From Imperialibacter roseus (GTDB taxonomy: Bacteria; Bacteroidota; Bacteroidia; Cytophagales; Cyclobacteriaceae), in the NCBI RefSeq assembly GCF_032999765.1, contig NZ_CP136051.1:1650417-1714416 (forward strand): a stretch of 64,000 nucleotides of DNA. The letters are read 5' to 3'. The notes under the pieces are model-generated. The model ran no database searches and was not told where the DNA came from. It was given only the letters and a program-made list of their open reading frames with translations. Position numbers and translations under genes: made by a program. Of this stretch, positions 59,867-64,000 are shown piece after piece; position 1 is the stretch's first letter; every line of letters begins with the position of its first letter.

Positions 59867-61123
59867 ATGAAAAATCTTCTCATACTCGGCGCAGGATCCG
59901 CAGGTACAATGATGGCTAATCACCTCTCAAAGAAAATGTCTTTAAAGAGTTGGAGCATCACAATTGTGGACCAATTCGATAAACATTATTACCAACCTGG
60001 TTTCTTGTTTCTTCCTTTCGATGTCTACAAGGAAGAGGATGTGTACAGAGAAAGAACAGACTATTTGCCAAACAATATTAATTATGTTCAAAAGGCTATA
60101 GATATTATTAAGCCCGAAATAAATCAGGTTGTATTGGCCGACGGGACTATCCTCAAATATGACTTACTGATCATTGCAACCGGGTCACAAATTGCCCCAG
60201 GTGAAGTAGAAGGGATGCAGGGCAGCGAATGGCATAAGTCTGTGTTCGACTTTTATACCTTCGAAGGGTCTCGCAACTTACGTGACAAACTACGTGACTG
60301 GAAGGGTGGGGATATGGTCATCCATATTACAGAAATGCCCATTAAATGCCCGGTGGCACCCCTTGAGTTTGCCTTCCTTGCCGATTGGTATTTCCACGAA
60401 AAGGGGATGAGAGACAAGGTGAACATTTACTATGTGACACCGCTCGACGGTGCTTTTACTAAGCCTGTAGCTTCTTCAAAACTAGGACACTTGCTCAAAG
60501 AGAAAGGCATAAACATCGTGCCTGATTTCGCTATAGCGAAATTAGACAATGAAAATAAAAAGATTGTTTCCTGGGACGAAAAAGAAGTATCCTTCGATCT
60601 TCTGGTAACCATCCCTACCAACATGGGCGACGAAGTGATTGCCAGGTCTGGCATGGGTGATGATCTCAATTTTGTACCAACAAACAAACACACGCTACAG
60701 TCCAGCAATTTTGAAAATGTGTTTGTGATTGGCGACGCTACCAATGTGCCGGCGTCAAAGGCGGGTTCTGTGGCTCACTTTGAGGCTGAGATTCTTACCG
60801 AGAACATCATGAGGTACATAAAAGGCGAGCCCCTGAAAGAAGACTTTGATGGTCATGCCAATTGTTTTGTCGAAACTGGTTACGGCAAAGCCATGCTTAT
60901 CGACTTTAACTATACGACCCAGCCAGTACCAGGAAACTTCCCATTTCCGGGAGTTGGACCAATGAAACTTCTGAAGGAGAACAAAGTCAACCACTGGGGT
61001 AAATTAGGGTTCCGGTGGATTTACTGGAACATGCTGATGAAAGGCCATAGTATTCCTTTCATTACGGCTCAGATGCAAAAAGCGGGAAAAGAGCTGGAGG
61101 AAGAAAAATTAGAAACTGTGTAA
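59867..61123 (+). CDS. Sulfide:quinone oxidoreductase-like FAD flavoprotein
   Basis: 418 residues. An N-terminal FAD-binding Rossmann motif, L-I-L-G-A-G-S-A-G-T-M-M, is followed by I-I-A-T-G-S (second nucleotide-binding site) and V-F-V-I-G-D-A-T-N-V-P-A-S-K-A-G (FAD ribityl contact). Two Cys fit the sulfide:quinone oxidoreductase catalytic pair: C161 in K-C-P-V-A-P-L and C333 in N-C-F-V-E-T-G. The C-terminal part has an amphipathic region that suits membrane attachment. It would oxidise sulfide or persulfide to sulfane sulfur and reduce quinone. It heads an operon with DsrC/TusE-like and DsrE2-like genes, which supports the sulfur role. Confidence 0.85.
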   Translation: MKNLLILGAGSAGTMMANHLSKKMSLKSWSITIVDQFDKHYYQPGFLFLPFDVYKEEDVYRERTDYLPNNINYVQKAIDIIKPEINQVVLADGTILKYDLLIIATGSQIAPGEVEGMQGSEWHKSVFDFYTFEGSRNLRDKLRDWKGGDMVIHITEMPIKCPVAPLEFAFLADWYFHEKGMRDKVNIYYVTPLDGAFTKPVASSKLGHLLKEKGINIVPDFAIAKLDNENKKIVSWDEKEVSFDLLVTIPTNMGDEVIARSGMGDDLNFVPTNKHTLQSSNFENVFVIGDATNVPASKAGSVAHFEAEILTENIMRYIKGEPLKEDFDGHANCFVETGYGKAMLIDFNYTTQPVPGNFPFPGVGPMKLLKENKVNHWGKLGFRWIYWNMLMKGHSIPFITAQMQKAGKELEEEKLETV

Positions 61124-61145
61124 TTGTCATAAAACCAAAAAGATC

Positions 61146-61454
61146 ATGGAAGCTGTAATTGCAAACCGTCCCGTAGAGGTGAATGAACAAGGTTACTTGT
61201 TAGATATGAACCAGTGGGACAAGGAAATAGCACGTGGGATTGCTCTTGAAGAGGGCATTGAACTGACTGACCGCCATTTTGAAGTACTCAATTATTTGAG
61301 GGAGGAACAAGAGAGTGGCACAGCGTTATCTATCCGCAGGGTTGGCAAATCAGGAGTAGTAGATATCAAAGAGTTCTATGCTCTGTTTCCGGAAGGCCCA
61401 CTCAAGAAAGCCTCTCGCATAGCCGGTATTCCTAAGCCAGCAAGTTGTATTTAG
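61146..61454 (+). CDS. DsrC/TusE-family sulfur carrier protein
   Basis: 102 residues, the family length. Landmarks are V-N-E-Q-G-Y-L-L-D-M-N-Q-W, the R-R-V-G-K-S helix-turn-helix-like part, L-F-P-E-G-P-L-K-K-A and the C-terminal arm I-A-G-I-P-K-P-A-S-C-I, whose penultimate C101 is the sulfur-binding Cys. DsrC proper also has a Cys ten residues earlier; here that position is Ser (K-K-A-S-R), which makes this a TusE/RspA-like single-Cys type. It would receive sulfane sulfur as persulfide from a DsrE-type partner, encoded 19 bp downstream. Confidence 0.9.
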   Translation: MEAVIANRPVEVNEQGYLLDMNQWDKEIARGIALEEGIELTDRHFEVLNYLREEQESGTALSIRRVGKSGVVDIKEFYALFPEGPLKKASRIAGIPKPASCI

Positions 61455-61473
61455 TCACTTAAAAATCTGAACC

Positions 61474-61986
61474 ATGGAAACTGTAGAAGCACCCGTAAAA
61501 GCCCCGGCAAAAAAAGAAAAGAAGCTGAGGAAGATAATGATCATTAATTCAAAGGCAACTATCGACTCTGTGTATGCTGCCCTAATCCTGGCCAACGGCG
61601 CAAGGATGGAAGGTATTGAGTCCGAAATTTTCTGCACATTCTTTGGGCTGGAAATGTTGCAAAAAGATAAAATGGATCATTTGCATGTGGCCACCGTGGG
61701 CAACCCTGGGTTGCACATACCTACCATGATAGGTGGCCTGCCTGGTATGGAAACACTGGCCAGTACAATGATGCGGAAAGAAATGGACAAGCTGGACATT
61801 CCTCCGGTTAGCGAATTTCTCGAAATCTATAAGGCTTCTGGAGGAAAGGTTTTTGCCTGTAAATTGGCCATGGAAATGTTCCACCTGGAGAAAAAGGATC
61901 TTTGGGATGATTTGGATGAGGTGTTAACTGTTGGCGATTTTTACAATCGAGCCGACGAAGAGGGCACGCAGATTATTTTCGTTTAA
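61474..61986 (+). CDS. DsrE2-like sulfurtransferase (DsrE/DsrF/DrsH family)
   Basis: 170 residues. A short Lys-rich N-terminal tail (about 1-22; K-A-P-A-K-K-E-K-K) is followed by the DsrE fold: I-I-N-S-K-A-T-I-D-S-V-Y-A-A-L-I-L-A-N-G-A, V-G-N-P-G-L-H-I-P and F-A-C-K-L-A-M-E-M-F, with the Cys in the last motif likely the active-site sulfur carrier. DsrE2 proteins are persulfide carriers, often membrane-associated; no helix is obvious here, so the protein may be soluble or held to its partner. Third gene of the sqr-dsrC-dsrE2 operon. Confidence 0.87.
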   Translation: METVEAPVKAPAKKEKKLRKIMIINSKATIDSVYAALILANGARMEGIESEIFCTFFGLEMLQKDKMDHLHVATVGNPGLHIPTMIGGLPGMETLASTMMRKEMDKLDIPPVSEFLEIYKASGGKVFACKLAMEMFHLEKKDLWDDLDEVLTVGDFYNRADEEGTQIIFV

Positions 61987-62012
61987 CAAGCAAACCCAAA
62001 CCATCTGATGAG

Positions 62013-62041
62013 AGCCCGGGTTATCTGAATCCGGGCTTTTA
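62013..62041. terminator. Rho-independent terminator after the sulfur operon
   Basis: AGCCCGG (62013-62019) and CCGGGCT (62031-62037) form a GC-rich stem extended by AT/GT pairs, followed by TTTTATCG. It separates the sulfur operon from convergent msrA. Confidence 0.85.
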
Positions 62042-62067
62042 TCGTTGTGTATTCGCCTGCCCAGGGT

Positions 62068-62718
62068 CTATTTCAACTTCCCTTTATAAGTGCGTTTAAA
62101 CTTCTCGTACCTCGGAATGGAAACTCCCCGGACATAACCACTGCCAGGGTTGTGCTCGATATAATCCTGGTGATACTCTTCTGCCCGATAGAAAGCTTTC
62201 AGCTCCATGATTTCAGACACAATGGGCTTGCTGAACATGCCTGAGTTGTCGAAGGTCTTTAACGATTTTTCCGCAATGGCTTTCTCCTCCGGTGTCAAAT
62301 AAAACAAGATGGAGCGATAAGAATTGCCGACGTCCGGCCCCTGGCGGTCTTTGGTAGTTGGATCCTGGGAGGTGAAGAATACTTTGGTCAGCTCTTCGTA
62401 ATTAATCCTGGAAGGGTCGTAGTAGACTAGCACTGTTTCAGCATGACCGGTCGTTTCAGTATTCACAAGTTCGTAGGTAGGGTTTTTGGTGTGCCCACCT
62501 GCGTAGCCCGACACCGCCGAGTCGACACCTACTACTGCCTCGAAGATATGCTCAGAGCACCAGAAGCAGCCTTCTGCAAATGCTGCGATGGCTTTTCCGG
62601 CCGGCGCCTTTAATTCAACCTGCCTTACGCCGCCGTCATTTTTTGATTTTTGGGCGTCGCAAGAATAGAAACCTAATATAGCGATAAAGAGTGCGGATTT
62701 GGCAAGTGTATTTCTCAT
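62068..62718 (-). CDS. msrA: Peptide-methionine (S)-S-oxide reductase, lipoprotein form
   Basis: 216 residues. Lipobox F-Y-S-C at about residue 20, so it is exported and lipid-anchored. The MsrA core (about 44-205) has G-C-F-W-C with the catalytic Cys, Y-A-G-G-H, Q-D-P-T-T, G-N-S-Y-R-S-I-L-F-Y and E-E-Y-H-Q-D-Y-I. It repairs oxidised methionine in envelope proteins. The C-terminal resolving Cys of some MsrA proteins is not evident. It is convergent with the sulfur operon and starts after the M20 peptidase gene on the same strand, with a 99-bp gap. Confidence 0.95.
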   Translation of the reverse strand: MRNTLAKSALFIAILGFYSCDAQKSKNDGGVRQVELKAPAGKAIAAFAEGCFWCSEHIFEAVVGVDSAVSGYAGGHTKNPTYELVNTETTGHAETVLVYYDPSRINYEELTKVFFTSQDPTTKDRQGPDVGNSYRSILFYLTPEEKAIAEKSLKTFDNSGMFSKPIVSEIMELKAFYRAEEYHQDYIEHNPGSGYVRGVSIPRYEKFKRTYKGKLK

Positions 62719-62817
62719 GATGTTAATAACTTGGTAAATGGCCTATAAGTTTCAAAAAATACCTTTCATTAAAAGTCCCGACCAAGACAGAAGGGGTGCT
62801 AAACCATCGTCAACCGG

Positions 62818-64000
62818 CTACCTGGTTAACCTGTAGAGCAGAACAGCCGCCCTTTTGCTTTGCATGGGTAGCACCTTCAAATCTCCTATTTCATTCACAG
62901 TATGGTCATTTTTCCCGCCCATACCCAGACCATCAAGGCCCATTTCAATATACGGAGAGGTAAACGAAATATCTGCCGCTCCGGCATTGCTTGGGTTGAC
63001 CGGCTCCACAGGCATAAAACCCAGATCGGTGCTCACTTTGCTAAGCTGCTTAAGTAGTGCGTAGTTGCCGTCCGTGGGGGCGAATGGAGGGTAGCCTTCA
63101 TCAAAAGTGATGGTTGCATTCGTCCTGGGCAGGTGTTTCGTCGCAATTTCTGTCATGGTTTTTTGAGTGCGTTGCAGTTGCTCAGGTGAAATGGTGCGGA
63201 TGTCGCCTGTGACAATCGCATCCTTGGCCACTACATTGCTTTTTCCGGTGGCCCTTCCGCCATCAATTGACTCGTCATAGCTTACATTGGTTCCTCCCAG
63301 TATCATTCCAGGATTGAAAGTGAGGTATTCTTCTGTGCTAAGCGCTTCGTAAAATTCGGTAAGGATTCTGGCGGCTTCGTAAATAGCACCGGCGCCCACC
63401 TCCGGTTTGAATACCTGAGAAGAATGAGCAGCATTTCCTGTCACTTTTAGCGTCCAACCTGATGAGCTTCTACGGGCAACATTTGCTGTGCCTGGATTGC
63501 CGTCTCCATTTTCAAAGCCAAGAGCGATATCGGCCCATTTAGCTGCCTCTACCAATTCCTGCTTCGAAAGAGACAGCGGATCGCCGCTTAATTCCTCATC
63601 ACCTGTCATCACCACAGTAATGCTCATGTCCTTCAAAAGGCCTGCATCATGCAGTGCCGACAAGGCTTGAAGTATGATCACGGCTCCTCCCTTCATATCC
63701 GCAATACCTGGCCCGCTGGCTGTGGAGTCGTTCAGTACATTGTATTTTTGAAATGGGCTTTCCAATTCAAATACCGTGTCGAGGTGGCCGATGAGTAGAA
63801 TTTTCCTTCCTTTTCCGCCTTTTGTTTTTGCAACAAGATGTCCGGCCCTGTTCCAGGCGCTTCCTTCTTTCCATTCTACTTCCATGCCAAGGGCTTTGAA
63901 CCTGGGCATGAGCACGTCGGCGACGGCTTTCACACCATTGAAATTCATGGTGCCGCTGTTGATATTGATGATTTCCTCAAGTAGCTGAAGGGCCTGGTTG
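62818..64000 (-). CDS. M20-family peptidase (glutamate carboxypeptidase-like), N-terminus beyond the window
   Basis: 393 codons are visible; the frame is open to the right edge through A-L-Q-L-L-E-E-I-I-N-I-N-S-G-T, the typical N-terminal part, so the true start lies outside (the ATG at 63948 is internal). M20 metal-site motifs are intact: G-H-L-D-T-V, G-I-A-D-M-K-G-G, G-D-E-E-L-S-G-D and the C-terminal H in G-K-N-D-H-T-V-N-E. A dimerisation domain with N-A-A-H-S-S lies near the middle. It hydrolyses peptide or amide bonds, probably C-terminal amino acids. Followed by msrA. Confidence 0.93.
   Translation of the reverse strand, partial: NQALQLLEEIININSGTMNFNGVKAVADVLMPRFKALGMEVEWKEGSAWNRAGHLVAKTKGGKGRKILLIGHLDTVFELESPFQKYNVLNDSTASGPGIADMKGGAVIILQALSALHDAGLLKDMSITVVMTGDEELSGDPLSLSKQELVEAAKWADIALGFENGDGNPGTANVARRSSSGWTLKVTGNAAHSSQVFKPEVGAGAIYEAARILTEFYEALSTEEYLTFNPGMILGGTNVSYDESIDGGRATGKSNVVAKDAIVTGDIRTISPEQLQRTQKTMTEIATKHLPRTNATITFDEGYPPFAPTDGNYALLKQLSKVSTDLGFMPVEPVNPSNAGAADISFTSPYIEMGLDGLGMGGKNDHTVNEIGDLKVLPMQSKRAAVLLYRLTR

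Overview
The window looks like a chromosomal segment of a free-living Bacteroidota bacterium, most likely of the Cytophagales type. The evidence is a SusC/SusD pair behind an ECF sigma factor and FecR, a type IX secretion C-terminal domain, several carboxypeptidase-regulatory-domain outer-membrane proteins, many lipoproteins, few Shine-Dalgarno sequences, and an interrupted DUF4160/DUF2442 pair. I found no tRNA, rRNA or CRISPR array. Both edges cut genes: an AraC-type regulator on the left and an M20 peptidase on the right.

Layout. 1-9 kb: divergent AraC regulator and PhyH-type dioxygenase, small hypotheticals, a YVTN-type propeller, a DUF2442 gene next to a DUF4160 gene broken by a 122-bp insertion, a DUF5686 outer-membrane protein, and a GreA/GreB-like (Rnk-like) gene translationally coupled to a membrane protein with a four-helix-bundle sensor. 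9-20 kb: a six-hairpin glycosidase-like lipoprotein, PBP1C and a giant alpha-2-macroglobulin, the classic envelope-defence pair, with a perfect 15-bp terminator hairpin between them. 20-22 kb: a lipoprotein fusing a c-type haem domain to a PHM-like two-copper monooxygenase domain. 22-23.5 kb: an IS110-family element in repeat-rich DNA. 23.5-26.9 kb: a class C beta-lactamase-like hydrolase, a NodB-type deacetylase and a DUF1697 gene.

27-46 kb is a long co-directional cluster: ECF sigma, FecR, STN-containing SusC, SusD, a mutarotase-like protein, a PQQ dehydrogenase with a cytochrome c domain, a mannonate-dehydratase-type enolase-superfamily enzyme with a twin-arginine leader, a ceramidase-like hydrolase, a DUF5916 barrel, an NTF2-like lipoprotein, a BASS-fold transporter and 2-keto-3-deoxygluconate kinase. 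A convergent DoxX, dienelactone hydrolase and lactonase operon follows. Together they suggest uptake, periplasmic oxidation and dehydration of a sugar or sugar acid, import of the keto-deoxy acid, and entry into the lower Entner-Doudoroff pathway.

51-59.6 kb holds a tightly overlapping three-gene operon of an Ig-like secreted protein, a 2103-residue protein (12 kelch-like units, seven FN3 domains, T9SS signal) and a secreted caspase-like peptidase. It is preceded by a nested direct/inverted-repeat control region. This is the best candidate for an undescribed system. 59.9-62 kb carries a sulfide:quinone-oxidoreductase-like flavoprotein, a DsrC/TusE-like protein and a DsrE2-like protein behind a Crp/Fnr-type palindrome, a compact sulfur-oxidation module. 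MsrA and an M20 peptidase close the window.
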